Assembly: GCA_012845835.1 (NCBI GenBank)
Contig: JABAKD010000021.1
Span: forward strand, 2,989,706 to 3,053,705
Reading direction: 5' to 3'
Origin: Undaria pinnatifida
Lineage: Eukaryota > Sar > Phaeophyceae > Laminariales > Alariaceae
Length of the DNA: 64,000 nt
Shown: positions 9,533-21,360 of the stretch, one piece after another
Position numbering within the stretch: the stretch's first letter is position 1
How the letters are laid out: each line of letters starts with the position of its first letter
Made by a program: the position numbers and the translations under genes
Notes under the pieces: model-generated
Database searches by the model: none
What the model was told of the DNA's origin: nothing
What the model saw: the letters and a program-made list of their open reading frames with translations, nothing else

Positions 9533-9888
9533 GAGTCCACGAGGGAAGAAAGTGCTGAATTCTTCTCGCGATAAAAAGGAAGGCACGTACCACGGACATA
9601 ATAGTGGCGAGGGGGGAGGAGGGCCCGCGGGTACCTTACCGCTTTCCCGAGTAAATGGTTTGACATACTCTTGAAACCTTGACCCTAACCCAATGAAACG
9701 CAACCATTGAAATGTAGGGTGAAACCCCCTTCGTCTCGTACACAGTGTGCGTCAACCATGTTATCGAAAAAGTGGTAAGCTCTACTCTACTACTTTATGA
9801 GACTTGAGACCCCGGATCTGAGTTACTACTGGGAGAGAGCGCAAGAGTAGTGCGAGAACAATAAATAAATAAATAAATAGATGGATAA
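9533..9888 (+). mobile_element. SINE-2 copy, interrupted
   Basis: The body GAGGGAAGAAAGTGCTGAAT, TTCTCGCGATAAAAAGGAAG and TAGTGGCGAGGGGGGAGG is present to about 9625. The 3' end GACCCCGGATCTGAGTTACT ... AACAATAAATAAATAAAT is at 9808-9885. The inverted copy at 53985-54118 has these parts adjacent, so the ~180 bp between them here is probably an insertion. The AATAAAT tail leads into the AACT microsatellite. Confidence 0.65.
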
Positions 9889-9889
9889 A

Positions 9890-10016
9890 TAGTACCTAAC
9901 TAACTAACTAACTAACCAACCAACCAACTAACGAACTAACTAACGAACTAACTAACTAACGAACTAACTAACTAACTAAGTAACTAACTAAGTAACTAAC
10001 TAAGTAACTAACTAAG

Positions 10017-10052
<36 letters not shown>

Positions 10053-10054
10053 CA
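9890..10054. repeat. (AACT)n microsatellite
   Basis: About 160 bp of CTAA/AACT tetranucleotides with a few AACC, AACG and AAGT variants. It starts at the 3' end of a SINE-2 copy. Confidence 0.97.
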
Positions 10055-10435
10055 CAAAACTAAAAACTAATGCAGTCTATCCGCTTACCGTCCCCCCAGA
10101 ATGCCTAACCCTGCAAACCACAAGCTTCGACTGGCTGACTGCTTCCTGATAATGCTGTGCCACGCGTTTCAATTCGCGGTACGGCCACAAAAGAAGCCGC
10201 ATTATCTACGTTAAAACAGGCGAAACAACACACCTCGGACAATAATCTCTCCACGCCAATTTCCTCGAATATGTGAAAACCCCAATGCAAACACCGAGCG
10301 AAGAATCGTTGGAAATTTCCGGATGAGCTCTTTCCCAAGCCACTGATGTTGTCCCCCAGCACCATAGATATTTTAAAAATGAAAAAATACACTTCAGCCG
10401 TGAGAATTAATGGGTTTTAGACGAGAAAAATATAT
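10055..10435. other. No recognisable feature
   Basis: A - strand frame covers 10105-10392 but shows no recognisable domain. A short family B end (ACTTCAGCCGTGAGA) is at about 10390. Confidence 0.35.
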
Positions 10436-10602
10436 GGGTGGTGCGTCGTTCAAAAGGCACAGCAGCAGCATCCACGACAGCCGCCCTCCACAAGCCACGG
10501 CATCCAAGCACGGGTCACCCTTCCTACGGGTGGTGCGTCTTTTCAAAGCACAGCATCCACGACGGCCGCACTTCAAAAGTTACAGCACCCAAGCCCGGGT
10601 CA
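10436..10602 (+). repeat. Direct duplication, two ~80-bp units
   Basis: Two units at about 10436-10518 and 10529-10602 share GGGTGGTGCGTC, GCACAGCA...CATCCACGAC and CATCCAAGC(A/C)CGGGTCA. Overlapping + strand frames come from this duplication. Confidence 0.75.
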
Positions 10603-11167
10603 TCCCACGACGTTCAGGCTACGGTTTCGAGGCCGCCCATTCACCCCTTCTCTGCCCCCGTAAGCAGTAGCCTCCCCGTGGGGTAAGATAGGGGTTAGCG
10701 TTGCTGCTCCCCGGACCCACACCCACCACCCCACGTGTTTTCGCCTGCAATATCTACCAGGTATAGCACACTACTGTCACGGCTCCGAACCGAATAAATT
10801 TCCTGTAATCAGGCTGGCCTCAATTTCGTTAATACAGCCTCATTTTCGATGTGTGCGCCTCGCGTGCGTGCGTGCGTCCCATTGGTGTTGAACAAACTCG
10901 GGCTCTGATTTTCGTCCAGCTCTGATTTTCGTCCAGGGGGTTTGCTACGATATTTTCCATGTCCTACGGTATTTCTTACAACGGTGTGGCTATCTCCACC
11001 GCACCGGATCCCCACGTTTCAGGCCGGGTCGACATACTCACGCACCCGTATCACACACACCGGCAGCTCGCGCTGCTCAAGTAGTAACGGGGACTGCCGG
11101 TAGGGACAGCTCGCGCTGCCAATACCGCGGGGATCAGAAGGATACACAGCTAGCGCTCCATTGCGAA
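10603..11167. other. No recognisable gene
   Basis: Contains a short doubled block (TCTGATTTTCGTCCAG twice near 10904-10936) and two AGCTCGCGCTGC blocks near 11066 and 11108. Nothing else identified. Confidence 0.35.
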
Positions 11168-11355
11168 CATGCAATTGAGTTAAATTGACACGCGACGTGT
11201 ATCAAAATAAGTGTGGAAGTATGGTGAGCTTAACTCCCCTTTACAGTCCCCGAACAACTCCCTATATTAACTTCAAGTAATTTTGTAAAAAAGAAAAGGG
11301 TTCGAGTTGTGAAGGCGTCGTTAAGCTTTATTTTTCCCCATTCGTCGTAAGACAA
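11168..11355 (+). repeat. Family C dispersed repeat, expanded copy
   Basis: It starts TTGAGTTAAATTGACACGCG, has AAGTGTGGAAGTATGGTGAG and ends near TTTATTTTTCCCCATTCGTC. It is longer than the 3200-3305 copy because of extra sequence between the last two blocks. Confidence 0.65.
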
Positions 11356-12746
11356 AGCAGAAAGAAAGAAAAAAGACCACACACGCTACGGTAGAGAGGT
11401 CCCACCATTCACTGTCTGAAAGCTCCTACTCACATGAGCATGCAGCTCAAATTCCTAGTGTGTTGTTCCTACAACCTCGTGCTTTTCACGCGTCGGGTCA
11501 CATCTCGCGGGTTGACCCCCCCCCCCCAAAAGGGCAACCTGACGAACAAAATCCCACGGGCTATTTAGTTGAGGAAACAAAAAAAAAAGGAGGATGCAAA
11601 ACAAAAATGACGAAAAGAAAAAAAAAAAGTCCGACGACTCGGGGTGGGTTAAGGACCCCCAAAACAATCCACCAACATACTTTTTGAAAGAAAAAAAAAC
11701 ACCCCTATCACAGAACGCGTTTACAGTAGCAACACCCTCTTAACCGTTTTGGGTCTTGCTTGATTTATAGTACAGGGAAAACATGGCGAAAAAAATGACA
11801 GAAAAAATTGCAGCATCCTTCATACGAGGCAAACCCTGGCTCCTACAACAGTAGATAGGGAGGCGACGATTTTCTAGTCCAACTCCGATGCGAGTACCCG
11901 AAAGACACGCGCGTACAGCTTGCACGGCCGTGTGCTGCATGCTGCCATCATGATAAGAACGCGTTTAGATTTTTGTTGTATCGCTGTACACGGGGCCCAA
12001 AAGGGATAATACAAAACACCCCCCCCATCTCGAATGAGTCTCCGAAAACGAGGAGAGTGCAAACAACGCTGAGCGATGTCCTCGGGAAAACATCTCGACA
12101 ATCTTTCCGGAGGCATCCTTTTTCCATTTTCGATGTGGGTGCCCCTCGTTGTTTTAGACGGGGGGGGGGGGGGGGGGGGGATCCGGAAAATAATAGCAGC
12201 GGGGTTGTGTTACCTTCGCAATTGCTGCAAACAAATATACATCTGCACCCTCAAGGGTGTATACTTTTTTTTTTCTCACAACTGTTAGCTTGTGCTTTTA
12301 AACGGCAGATCGCCACGCGCGGATACTCAAAAAGAAGCAAAAGTCCTACGTCCCGAGTGCCAGCGCTATGCAGTCTATGACACCACGGCTGCCATTACTG
12401 TTGATTTTTTTATTGTATTTTTTTGCTGTTGACAACTCGACACAAATCCCCCAAAAATCCGGTAGGTCGTAATCTTCCCGGCCTAGATACTACACACCAA
12501 AGGGTTGGTATCCATCTTAGCTACCAGGTACCTGGTAGTGTGCATAGATCGTGCATTCTTACAGACCAGCACGTGACAACAAATCACAAAGATCGTACCT
12601 GGTACAGATCAACGTCCCAAGTGCATAAAAACACGGGCATGCTGATCACAGTATGATCACAGCCTGTAGATTGCTGCTACGGAACATGTACACATCATTA
12701 AGATCCTGTACGCGTACGCACTGTAGGTTATTCCCGTGGAAATATG
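11356..12746. other. No recognisable gene; poly-G run
   Basis: Short frames on both strands without recognisable domains. An uninterrupted G run of about 21 sits at 12160-12180, and a C run at 11518-11526. An imperfect palindrome with TACCAGGTACCTGGTAG is near 12522. AACGCGTTT occurs at 11716 and 11959. Confidence 0.4.
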
Positions 12747-12970
12747 CGGGGCTTTTCGCGGGTCGGATCGCTTCTCGGTGTACCAGTCGGATCGGGTCCG
12801 GGTGCTCCGGCCCGGCCCATGACATATCAAAACCTCCTGATCCGACCCGACCCGGCCCGCGAGATTTCGAACAACTTCCTGACCCAACCCGACTCGGCCC
12901 GCGAGGTTTTGAAAACATCCTGGCCCGACCCGCGGGCCGGATCATGACCAATGGCCCGTGAAAAGCCCCG
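12747..12970. mobile_element. CGGGT-array element with inverted ends, copy 1
   Basis: The left end CGGGGCTTTTCGCGGGTCGG and right end GGCCCGTGAAAAGCCCCGG are inverted repeats of one another (about 18 bp). The interior is degenerate CCCGAC/CGGGT sequence with ATTTCGAA/TTTTGAAAA spacers. Three further members lie at 28578, 29989 and 31994. No coding capacity, so this is a MITE-like non-autonomous element. Confidence 0.75.
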
Positions 12971-13019
12971 GAAACTTGTTATGCAATCCGTGGAAACGGG
13001 CTGTGTGATGGGTACAAGG

Positions 13020-13135
13020 TGATCTGATCTGATCTGATCTGATCTGATCTGATCTGATCTGATCTATTCGACGTGTGCAGCTCAATCGGACTCTTTGATC
13101 TGATCTGATCTGATCTGATCTATTCGACGTGCGCA
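13020..13135. repeat. (GATCT)n microsatellite, two blocks
   Basis: Two GATCT arrays at about 13020-13064 and 13097-13120. Each is followed by the same flank (TATTCGACGTG, CAGCTCAATCGGACT), so the array and flank were duplicated together. Confidence 0.95.
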
Positions 13136-13369
13136 GCTCAATCGGACTATTTGACCGGACTCTTTGGCGAAAGGTCAACCGAGCTCGAAGCGGTAGATCA
13201 CGGCGTGCGTCTTGTCTCCCACCACATCAAGCTTGTTCCACCGAACGACAGCATCAGCACACCCGGCGTCCCTTCTGATTCTTCATCCTAATGCTAGAAA
13301 GTCGCCTTTGGTTTCAAAAATTCACACGTCGGACCTATCACAGATCATGTATCCCTACCGGATCCCTAC

Positions 13370-13800
13370 TGGATGATCTTGATATTTCAGGGAAGATCTG
13401 TATGATCTGTATGATCTAGCTCATGTTACCGGGTGGGAGCCGTACGATCTGCTTGATCTAGCACATGTTTCCTGGGTTGGACTTGTTCTCCACATATGCA
13501 GGTCCGGCACAACATCTCAAAACGGAAGATGCTGGATGTACCGTAGATGATCTAGATCATGACCTGTCCGGGGTGTGATGATCTAGATCCTTCACAAAAG
13601 ATCCGCATCGCATGATCTAGCTAATGTTATCTGGTGGGAGCCGTACGATCTGCATGATCTAACACATGTTTCCTGGGTTAGATATTTACTTCATAATATA
13701 GAGATCCTGCACAACATCTCGAAACGGCAGATGCGGGATGTACTCGAATAGATGATCTAGATCGTGATCTGTCCGAGCTGTGTACAAGCTAAATTCCCGT
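13370..13800 (+). repeat. GATC-rich family, ~200-bp tandem duplication
   Basis: Two units share GTGGGAGCCGTACGATCTGC, ATGATCTA, CACATGTTTCCTGGGTT, CACAACATCTC, AACGG(A/C)AGATG and GATGATCTAGATC. The inverse of the first part recurs at 62590-62660. Many GATC sites, no coding content. Confidence 0.8.
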
Positions 13801-14220
13801 GTGTCACTACTCGCGTACAAATGCGTTGCTCGTTTATGGTGGTGTAGGGTCCAGCCAAGCGACCCTGGTCTCCGGCCCAGTCCTTCATCCTTCAATTGTC
13901 AGCTTGACAGGCAGTTCAACAGCACACCTACAAGGTTAGTTTGCTACCATAGACCTGGTGCGACGTAACACGGTGAGGATTTCGGCAGGATAACTAATCC
14001 GCAAGGACACTTGGGTGCGTGCTGGACGTTGATGAGTGGAAAGAGAACGTGAAGGATTGATTGATGCGAAGAAAGACTGGTGTGCACCAAACACGAGAAA
14101 GCGAGTATACAGCAGCCGTGAAGCATTAGTAGACTACCACTATTATGCCACGAACTATCACTACTGCTGCTGTAACTCGTAACCCTTTGGAACCAAATAT
14201 TAAAAAAATCCACTGCGACA
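13801..14220. other. No recognisable feature
   Basis: A - strand frame spans 13944-14252 but shows no recognisable domain and runs into a family B repeat. Confidence 0.3.
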
Positions 14221-14300
14221 GTTGCTAGATCGACGGTTTCGTCGAAACTCATATTTGCAAGCTATATGTGATACTCCGATCGCGCGCGCTACGAGGTGCC
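14221..14300 (-). repeat. Family B core repeat (inverted)
   Basis: On + it reads GATCGACGGTTTCGTCGAAA, CTCATATTTGCAAGC and TGTGATACTCCGATCGCGCG. Strong match to the inverted core. Confidence 0.85.
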
Positions 14301-14538
14301 CTCATAAAGGATGTAGGTAGGCGGCTCCCCCTGGTAGAAGCTAGGACCAGGGTCAACAGGGTGATGCGAAGACGTTCAGTCCGTAATCAATCTGCGCACG
14401 GAAACTATCATGCACGTACAAAATCTGCTGTGGCATGCACCAACTGTTTGAAGGTAAATGCTTGGGAAAATAGGGTATGGAGGGGGCGGGGTTACAAAGC
14501 AAGTTAATATTTTTAGATCGTAAAACGAATATGAGCTA

Positions 14539-14825
14539 CTACTGGTCGCCCCGGTGGTCTATAGAGGCTAACCCCGAACACTAAGGTTGGAGTAAGGGTT
14601 TTATATCTCGGCATGGAGATTTTATGTTCTAGAGAGACCAACCGCCGAGAGCGCCGTATAGCGTGGGTAGGCGCTGCACCACGAACGGTTTACTGATCTA
14701 GCGGCATAGTGATAGGCAGCAGAATCGCGGCGCCAGCTATGGACAAGTCGACGAGGCAACAACACTGATTATTTCCGCGATAAAAAGGAAGGCGCACACC
14801 GTAGTGGGGAGGGGGGAGGAAAACC
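14539..14825 (+). mobile_element. SINE-2 copy with tRNA-like head
   Basis: The start TACTGGTCGCCCCGGTGGTC resembles the SINE-1 head, but the body is SINE-2 (AAGTCGACGAGGCAACAACA, TTTCCGCGATAAAAAGGAAG, TAGTGGGGAGGGGGGAGGA). The 3' tail is absent because a MITE-1 element begins at 14829. Confidence 0.6.
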
Positions 14826-14828
14826 TGC

Positions 14829-14918
14829 TTAACCCCTTTACAACTGGAAACCCGTTTTTGGGGACAAAATTACTTGGATTTAGAGTAAGGAGGGGTTCGG
14901 GGGCGCTGAAGGGGTTAA
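14829..14918 (+). mobile_element. MITE-1 copy (TTAA...TTAA, 90 bp)
   Basis: Bounded by TTAACCCCTTTA and its imperfect inverse CTGAAGGGGTTAA. The internal signature is CTGGAAACCCGTTTTTGGGG, ACAAAATTACTTGGATTTAG and GGAGGGGTT. It is exactly 90 bp from TTAA to TTAA. Confidence 0.85.
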
Positions 14919-15944
14919 GCGACCCCCGTTTAGGGGAGAGAGAAGGAGAAAGAAAAAGCGCGAAGATAATACGATGGAATGAGCGAAAAACAAACAACAA
15001 AAACAAACAAATAAACCGCTTGAGCGATGCAAGACGCAGGACCCTAACGGAAAAACAAGTTCGTATGCGGATCAAATAATCGTGTGACGACCCCAATGGA
15101 TAATTTCGTATGGGGACGACGTAATCGTCTGACGCTACTCGTAGCCCCACTAAGAGACTCAAGAGGGAAATAAATGAACGACGAAAATTCACCATTACGG
15201 CATCGGCCACTGCTGCTGGTTGGCGATGAAAAACATGGTGACCGAACGACGACGCCAATAACGCAAAGACTCGTACGTGACGGGCGCAGCATGGCCCTAC
15301 ATACTCGCATTGCAGCGCGCTCACGCGCATGCTGGTAGACCAGGCGCTTGAAAATATCGCTATTGATTTTTTTTTGTTGTTGTTCCTTATACACAGGCCC
15401 CAAAAAGGTCAATCAAAAGTAACGGTAGCGCTTTAACATGTCGGTGAACCTGTCGGTCACCCTGTCGGGTTTGGCGCCTTCAGAGGGGAAACGTGGAAGA
15501 AAAAGGAAACGCCACGACTACAGCAACGAGGGCTGCTTGCCTGTTACAAGAAGGAAGGTGGCCAGCAGTATTACGATGTAATAACGTTGGTTGGGTAGGA
15601 GCTGGGTAGGAAATCATATAATGGTAGTATACTCGTACCATTTTTTTTCATCTTTTCAACAGTAATTTTTTCGCGGGCTGGTTTGTCTTGGGTTAACGTG
15701 GCATTCCTCGGTTTCAATACCGGGTATTGCTTTTCAATGTATTCCAACCAAAACGTCGGAAATCGCAAAACATCCGAAGCAGTTGAGTAGGATCTACTCG
15801 TGTGTGATGATGCATTTTGTGTCCCAACTGCACAGGCACGAAAAAAGTTCACTGCATAGACGTCCGACAGAGCAGACGATGTAGATCTTTGGGGCACACG
15901 TATCCGTCAAGCGTATTATCTGCACGATCTATCAATATACCATT
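14919..15944. other. No recognisable gene
   Basis: The longest frame is on the - strand (14737-15330, 197 codons), but it runs through the MITE and SINE-2 sequence, so it is not a credible gene. A second - strand frame at 15571-15897 shows no domain that I recognise. Confidence 0.4.
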
Positions 15945-16080
15945 GGGATCTGTACTACGCCTGGTGGGAGGATCTGTAGGGTGCGACTCTTGCACGAAAA
16001 TCTCACAATGGCTATCTATATATATACGATCTGGATGATCTACAATAGATCGTGATCTGTCAGAGGTGTGTTGCACGGCA
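15945..16080 (+). repeat. GATC-rich family fragment
   Basis: It contains GGTGGGAGGATCTG, GATCTGGATGATCTACA and ATAGATCGTGATCTGTC, matching the second half of the 13370-13800 unit. Confidence 0.6.
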
Positions 16081-16654
16081 TCCCTCTTACCTGGTACCTG
16101 GTACATACTGCTGCGCATTCAGGAGACGGTGGATGAGAGAAAACCCTTCCACTCCAGAGTTAAAAGAGATCGGAGCGTGTCCTTTGACCACTGACCACGG
16201 ACTAACTACACCACGGCGATGCCGAATCAAATGAGAACAACGACGACAGATGCTATCGCACCAGTCTCGTCTTTGGTCGCGTGGAGGGAGCTGTGACTGT
16301 TATTGGACTGCCGCTCCTTGTTATGTCCCAGGTAGTTCACATAACCATGTTTCTTTCAAGCTGCCTGGTACGTTCCTTTCTCTTTCCTACACATTCGACA
16401 CAGCCTCTAATCCTGTAGTCATGCACGCACACGGATACGGATGAACTTGATACGATACGGATACCAAACAATTGTGATGGATAGTACAGATAGGCTATGG
16501 ATGGATACCACCATACTCGCACACATCCTCATGAACAAGGGACCTGGCCTGAGTACGAGAGCCACCTTCAACCTTCAAGTGAGTATGTATGATATCATCA
16601 CACCATATCCTTGTTTCAGCTATGGTACATATACGTGAACCAGTCTTGTTTCGC
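16081..16654. other. No recognisable gene
   Basis: Contains the palindromic motif TTACCTGGTACCTGGTAC at about 16087. Short frames only. Confidence 0.35.
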
Positions 16655-16762
16655 TTTTATTCTTTTCCCTGTGGTATTCTTCCACCAGCCACTCCAGAGT
16701 GACTGGAGCCTGTGACCACGAACTTGATTACGCGAGTTAATGTGAAAACAACAACCCTCAGG
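16655..16762 (+). repeat. Dispersed repeat D, second copy
   Basis: It matches 1186-1300: TTTCCCTGTGGTATTCT, GGAGCCTGTGACCACGAACT, TGATTACGCGAGTTAATGTG. Confidence 0.6.
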
Positions 16763-16856
16763 TAAGCACTGCACGCAGGAAAGGAGTAGGCATACGCATT
16801 CAGCATAGAGTGGACGTGACATGTATGATACTATACCCGGTGTACTGCGGCGTGCT

Positions 16857-16985
16857 GCTGCTGCCATGTTTGTCAGCTGTTGCGTTGAGTATCCCCTCTG
16901 CTGCAATGCTTTTGTCAGCTGTTTCGCGTTGAGTATCCCCTCTGCTGCAATGCTGTTGTCAGCTGTTTCGCGTTGAGTATCCCCA
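16857..16985 (+). repeat. ~43-bp tandem repeat, three units
   Basis: Units at 16857-16899, 16900-16943 and 16944-16985 contain GCTGCAATGCT, TTGTCAGCTGTTTCGCGTTG and AGTATCCCCTCT. The last two units are almost identical. Confidence 0.9.
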
Positions 16986-18180
16986 ACCCCTAGCAACCAT
17001 CAATGGGCAGGATTCGTTCTTACCTGGAATTGAAATTGGACCCAGAATCATGCACTCGTGTACTGCATTCAGTACATTATCGGAAGGCCATGAAAACACG
17101 AAAAAAAAATACCAGGTTTAGAGTATCGTACCAACTCTGCGGACGAGTTGCACGGCAGCAAGCAGTGTGTGTGCTACATACATACAAGGTACATACAGAC
17201 GGGCAAGGTCATACTCGCACTGCTGTTGTATAAAACCTGTAATCGAAACTTGCCTCCCACCCCCCCCGGTACTGCTGCTGTACCTGGTACCTTCAACGTT
17301 GATTATTTAGCTATTAATAGCGCGTTGAACGTCAAGGTAGGCTATGGGCTCAATGATGGCAAGAGAAACGGTTTTGTTATCTTTTGTCATAGCCGGAAAA
17401 ATTACGCGGTATATCATCCTTGAAATTTCCAAGATTGTGTTCTTTAATTATACTCTTGCAAAAAGACCATACTGGAAGCGGTACGAACACATTTTGAAAC
17501 TCGATTACTCCGTCAGGAAACATGGCAAGTCAGGCATGATAGCACCCTTTGAAGCACCGACAGAGGCAGTAACACTCGATCCGGCGCAAGCATCTCATCT
17601 GTGCGAGGTCCGTGTGGAGCGCCGCTCGCGATGTTGGCAGTGGTGTATGAATGTGGGCGAGGGGACGAGATTTAGTTGTATGATACCTGATACGTCCATA
17701 TTGCAAGTGAAAAGTTCCCATTTTATCTTCGTTTTAAAATGAAGAAAAAAATAGAAACATAAAAAATGGAGCGCGAGGAAGGTGGCAAAAAACAGAGTCC
17801 CTCGAAGCATTTAAAAAAAAGTTTTTTCGTACCACAGGTAATACCTGATATCGATATCATAGACTAGAGACGACCTCGACTCGGGAGGAGATGCTATGCT
17901 AATTTTTATTGCGAGGCTCTATCCACCCCCACCAAGGGGAGAGAGGGCGCGCGTCTTGTCCTCCTGAGGTCCGCACCATCTCATCGCGACAAATGGCCAT
18001 ATGTATGTATATGGCTTTGCGCTGCGAACGCTCACTTGCTTGGTTTCTGATCGATTCGATCGCCTGATCGCCTGCTTTATTGCTTGTGTCTTGCTGTACT
18101 GGTAAGAAGTGGTGCAACTAATGATGTCTTGGGAGTTTTTCCTCAACATTATCGCACACGAGGGTCAGTCAACCTCGAAA
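16986..18180. other. No recognisable gene
   Basis: A + strand frame from 17344 to 17742 (132 codons) has ordinary amino acid composition, but I recognise no domain and see no supporting splice structure. It could be a chance frame or a remnant. Confidence 0.3.
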
Positions 18181-18980
18181 GCCCCCCCCCCTTTCCTCGC
18201 GATCAGACTCCGAAGCGGACTCCGCCGACAACGGTACGGCGGTGTCCCACGTCTGAAATATGAATCCCGTAGGAAAACCTCCTCACCTGCAGCGTGCCGC
18301 TTGGTGGCCTGCCGCCCAGGCGGGAAACAGAGCACCCCATGGTCCTTCCGACGCCGAAAACCTATAGGACCCGCAAGAGGGATAACAAATCGCCTCGGCG
18401 ACCGCAGCCTCAGAAAGAGAGTGCTAGATACGGTCGATTCTCATGCAGGCCGTTGCCGGGGGCCAAGGGCTGGCAGGAAACCGTGCAGAGGCTCCTCCTC
18501 CCGTCGAAAAGAAGGGGGACCCGGAGACCGCAAAATCGATGCTTTCTTTTTTGCTTTTGTATTTTTACTGCCCTGCAGTATGCTGCGAGCTGTGATGTGC
18601 TCCAACTAAACAACAAAACAAACTTCGCCGAAAATTGCAAAATATGGAGTTCCGAACATTATGGCGTGGTTTTCATGGGGGCTCTCACAGCGACTTTTTA
18701 CGGTGGAGGTTGGTTTGATCGACGAAAACCTCCCTGGCAGCGTCAAGAGGGAGCACACGGCAGCCGAGCACAAGCATCTGCAGCGGAGCTTCAGCTCGGG
18801 AGGAAACGATCCACCCGCCTCCTCCACCCCTCGCCGGAAATATTCACTATTGGCTGTGCCCATCAGTGCCGAACCTACTGCGTCTTGGGCAAGGCCGGAC
18901 AGCACAACGCGATTTGTGCCACGCGTCTAGAAGTCAGCAAAGCATACACTGCTTCAGCCAAGGTTTGGCTCAAGTCTTGA
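18181..18980 (+). pseudogene. Unidentified GC-rich open segment
   Basis: Between 18190 and 18540 the sequence becomes GC-rich, and two overlapping + strand frames stay open (18109-18609 and 18294-18980, the latter 228 codons). The longer is Arg/Lys/Pro-rich at first and then mixed. I recognise no domain, catalytic motif or family, and cannot tell a decayed transposon interior from a lost exon. It is the longest frame outside the YTH gene that no repeat obviously explains. Treat it as an open question rather than a gene. Confidence 0.2.
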
Positions 18981-20707
18981 AGGCTTCGGCAAGGATCATA
19001 GCATAGACTCACAGGTACGATTATCCCATACCCTACAGAGTTGAGAGAAGGTCTGCGTTGATTGCACTAGGGTAGCCAAGAGCTTGCCACCCCAAGTGCC
19101 TGTCTTCGTGAGTGCGCACAGGCAGAAGATAAAGGATTGGAAGCAATGAATGAATGATCGAGATGGGGCGTAAATTCAACGAAGCTCAGCTAAAGCACAT
19201 GCATGTGCCTGGCGTGCTTTATGTTGGCTCAACGACAGCCCTCGCTTGCATGCCCGTGAATGCTTGTCGTTGCTGGACGTTTGCAGCAGCTGCAGCTCCG
19301 AGCGGCGGTTGCATTTCCTCTGGTGGGAGATCTTGGAGCAGACAATGTCAGCGGGCGGAGAAGGAGTGGACGGCAAAGTGATTGCCGATACTGTTTCTGG
19401 AGGGGGTGAGTAACATAACATTACACTATGATTTGCGGTGTTGCGGTTAGTGGTATGACGACGACATCTCAGTCCTATACAAGAAGTGGTGCCCCTACAA
19501 GTATTGCGCCGGTATGTGCCAGCTGGCACTATAGCGGCAACCAGCGCTTCTCCTTGTGTATGGCTGCTATTGCGGGTTCCCCTCGCGTGTGAAGCATTTG
19601 TACACGCGCTATACTGGGCAACCAGCACTACCCAACCGGCGCTATAGAGGGTGTATGACGATTATGTTGGTTTGGTACATCCTCAACGATACGAATTGAT
19701 CCATCAAACCCAACCTCAAACTCAAAACTCATACGATGATACTGGCGTGGTATCACATCATCTCGTCATACTGGTCCCTTTCCGAACAATTTGAAGCTGT
19801 GAAACTCTGTGACACGTCGAGCTTGGAGGGCGCAGGTGGTTCATTTAGCTACCGGTATGTTGAAACACAGCCTCCAGTCCTAGCGATGCCTCTTGGGCGC
19901 GAATCAGTGCCTTCGTGCGGTTTTCGATGGAAAAATCTCACCACCGAGCGTAGAGAGGTTCACCTTTATAGCCGCTATTACTATCGGACCGGGTACGCCG
20001 TCGCGAGTGCAATATGAGTGTTTTCATAGTACTTGGTTGTAGTGTCACAAGTTGGCCGTGGCTATTTTTGTGTCGTTTTCGACAGATAGTCACGGTCAAG
20101 ATGGTGTTCGTCAAATCTTGAATCTGGACGGCAACACAAAAGCAGCAGGAGTAGCAGAAGACACAGCAGCGGCGGCAGTCTATGCCCTGATACCTGGTAT
20201 GTTACCAGCTGTCTGGTACGTGGTACTGATGTCTGGTACTGGACAGGTTAGACCGTATTCATACGTAAGATAGTAGAAAATGGTGCGATCATGCCATGAG
20301 ATCAGCAGATAAGCATCGTGAGCATGAGCAGTAGCACATTACAGGACACATGCAAATCGTACGAAACAGGAATGCTGGCTGAGACTGGATTTCTTATCCG
20401 AGAAAAAAAAACAGTTCTACACTAAATTCAGTATAAATGGCCATCTCTTGCAATATACCAGTATCATATATCGATTCTGAAAACCGAAAATAGAGTTTTC
20501 TGCACCCCCGCAGGCGTGTGTGACTCGGGGAGCGGGAACACTTCCTCCCGGATTTTTTATTGTTCATGTACTGTAAGAAAGTATCAGCCTGGCTTTCTTA
20601 TTAGGTTTCTTGTTATCCTGTTCATTGTTCGGTGTCCTGTGGTGTAGTGGGATGATATGGAAGGCAATCAACACCCATGGCAAAGGACCCAACGGAGGAT
20701 AGCACGA
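18981..20707. other. No recognisable gene
   Basis: The longest frame is on the - strand (19176-19628, 150 codons) with no recognisable domain. GGGCAACCAGC and GGCAACCAGCGC blocks near 19530-19630 form a small local repeat. The motif TACCTGGTA occurs near 20190. Confidence 0.35.
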
Positions 20708-21024
20708 GCCGGTCGCCCCGGTGGCGTACGATCAGGTTATCCTCGAGCCTGGTATAGGTCAGTTTCGTGAGTTCGAGCCCCGCCGAGTGCATACTCGTAT
20801 AAATTCGTCGGGACTTTTTCCTGTGCACAAATTGACTTGCGGAATGCGCAAGAGCGTGAGTTAGCAACACTCGATGAAAAATCGACGAGCAGTGGGATTG
20901 CTGAACCTCATGCGCGATAAAAATTGAAGGCAAGAACCGGGGGGGAGAAGAGACGACACCTGTGACCACGGCTTGTCCAGAAGTTGGAAAGTAAAAGTGT
21001 GAGAAAAAAAAAAGAAAAAAAGCG
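20708..21024 (+). mobile_element. SINE-1, full length with tRNA-like head
   Basis: One of the cleanest copies: head from CCGGTCGCCCCGGTGGCG, then CCTCGAGCCTGGTATAGGTC, B box GAGTTCGAGCCCC, full body through CACGGCTTGTCCAGAAGTTG, and an AAAAAAAAAAGAAAAAAA tail. Confidence 0.93.
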
Positions 21025-21159
21025 CGGCACTTCAACTGCTTGAAACTGCAAAAGCAAAATCGCAGTCACATGGAAACACGTGATAAACCTGGATAAAGTG
21101 ACGCTTTTCTTTCCACAGCTGTCAGATTTTGTCCCCCTCAAAAACGGGTTATATAGTTT

Positions 21160-21360
21160 CTGCGCGCAGACTGATTCACATCACCCTGTTGACCCTGGCA
21201 CAAGCTACGACGTACACTGCTGTAGTTCCAAGGGGAGTCGCCGACCTGTATTCTTAATGAGAACACACCCAGTAATACGCGCGATCACACACAGCTTGCA
21301 GATAAGAGTCGACGAAATCTTAAATCTTCGATCTCACAGCTGGAGTGTATTTTTAATTTT
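21160..21360 (+). repeat. Family B, long copy
   Basis: It reads CACATCACCCTGTTGACCCT, GGGAGTCGCCGACCTGTATT, CGATCACACACAGCTTGCAG, ACGAAATCTTAAATCTTCGA, TCTCACAGCTGGAGTGTATT. Related long copies are at 34065-34400, 37205-37430 and 59130-59350. Confidence 0.85.

Noticed and set aside
14737-15330. 197-codon - strand frame
   Set aside because: It runs through SINE-2 and MITE-1 sequence and shows no domain.
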